From an uncultured Gammaproteobacteria bacterium (GTDB taxonomy: Bacteria; Pseudomonadota; Gammaproteobacteria; Halothiobacillales; Halothiobacillaceae), in NCBI GenBank assembly GCA_938004235.1, contig CALKWL010000253.1:1-22656 (forward strand): DNA of 22,656 bases. Direction: 5' to 3'. Below, in pieces: positions 22,487 to 22,656 of this stretch. The notes under the pieces were generated by a model. The model did not search any database. It saw only the letters and a list, made by a program, of their open reading frames with translations, and was not told the origin of the DNA. Within the stretch, counting starts at the first letter, position 1. Each line of letters begins with the position of its first letter. The position numbers were made by a program, and so were the translations under genes.

Positions 22487-22656
22487 TTAGCGGCGTAAAT
22501 AATGCGGTGCAACCGTTTCCAGCCGGGTTGGCTGCCTAGCGTCGCAGGCATGGCAGACGCTGTCTACCCGCATGGAATCAAGGTTGTCGCTGGAGAGCGG
22601 CGGATTGGGCAACACGGACAGCATGGTTGCGGCAAGGTGCGCCATGAAAGGCGGCA
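22487..22656 (-). CDS. C-terminal end of an NDUFA9-like NAD(P)-binding protein, N-terminus outside window
   Basis: An open frame enters from the right edge and ends in TAA at 22487-22489 after 55 visible codons. The pattern LAATMLSVLPNPPLSSDNLDSMRVDSVC, ending LETVAPHYLRR, resembles the C-terminus of bacterial proteins of the complex I NDUFA9-subunit/extended SDR epimerase group, where the stretch after the Rossmann domain reads similarly. Two cysteines (CHAC) follow. Assigned on a short segment, so only moderately sure. It probably forms an operon with mipA. Confidence 0.55.
   Translation of the reverse strand, partial: PPFMAHLAATMLSVLPNPPLSSDNLDSMRVDSVCHACDARQPTRLETVAPHYLRR

Overview
The window is GC-rich bacterial chromosomal DNA with almost no wasted space. 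The block exbB-exbD-msbA-lpxK-ycaR(trm112)-kdsB (4561-9392) exports and builds lipid A/KDO and marks a Gram-negative bacterium. Its gene order points to the Gammaproteobacteria. REP-type palindromes, two Na+/H+ antiporters and a large arsenic locus suggest an environmental, metal-exposed organism, possibly a sulfur-oxidiser relative. I cannot name the species from sequence alone.

Layout. 1-3012: divergent sodium/proton antiporters, nhaA (minus strand, C-terminus cut by the window edge) and nhaD (plus), separated by 338 bases that contain a packed array of near-perfect hairpins. A second hairpin group follows nhaD (3012-3116). 3192-4292: class I DAHP synthase (aromatic amino acid entry step). 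4331-4401: inverted pair of REP palindromes. 4561-9392: envelope operon, with overlapping or abutting genes throughout. 9375-10303: a small uncharacterised gene on the minus strand, divergent from a NudF-type Nudix hydrolase.

10358-20875 is an arsenic resistance region in three parts. (i) arsRC, an ArsR repressor fused to a low-molecular-weight-phosphatase-type arsenate reductase. (ii) A self-contained minus-strand operon tetR-hlyD-permease-ATPase (11360-15040), a MacB/DevC-like tripartite exporter with a perfect palindromic operator upstream. (iii) A divergent pair of operons: minus-strand MBL-fold protein -> CDF transporter -> small cysteine-tail protein -> ACR3 arsenite pump, and plus-strand ArsJ-associated GAPDH -> ArsJ. 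Parts (i) and (iii) give two complementary arsenate routes: reduction to arsenite plus ACR3 efflux, and conversion to 1-arseno-3-phosphoglycerate plus ArsJ efflux.

The most telling structural feature is a scar at 15113-15213. It consists of the last 12 codons of a second arsC plus its terminator, paralogous to the end of arsRC and its terminator (11222-11322). These two copies bracket the tetR exporter operon exactly, so that module was probably inserted into, or recombined into, an ars locus.

20902-20963 is a dispersed-repeat type palindrome. 21043-22656 holds a minus-strand group: C-terminal end of an NDUFA9-like NAD(P)-binding protein, a MipA/OmpV outer-membrane protein and a nitroreductase. 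I saw no tRNA, rRNA, CRISPR array or transposase gene.
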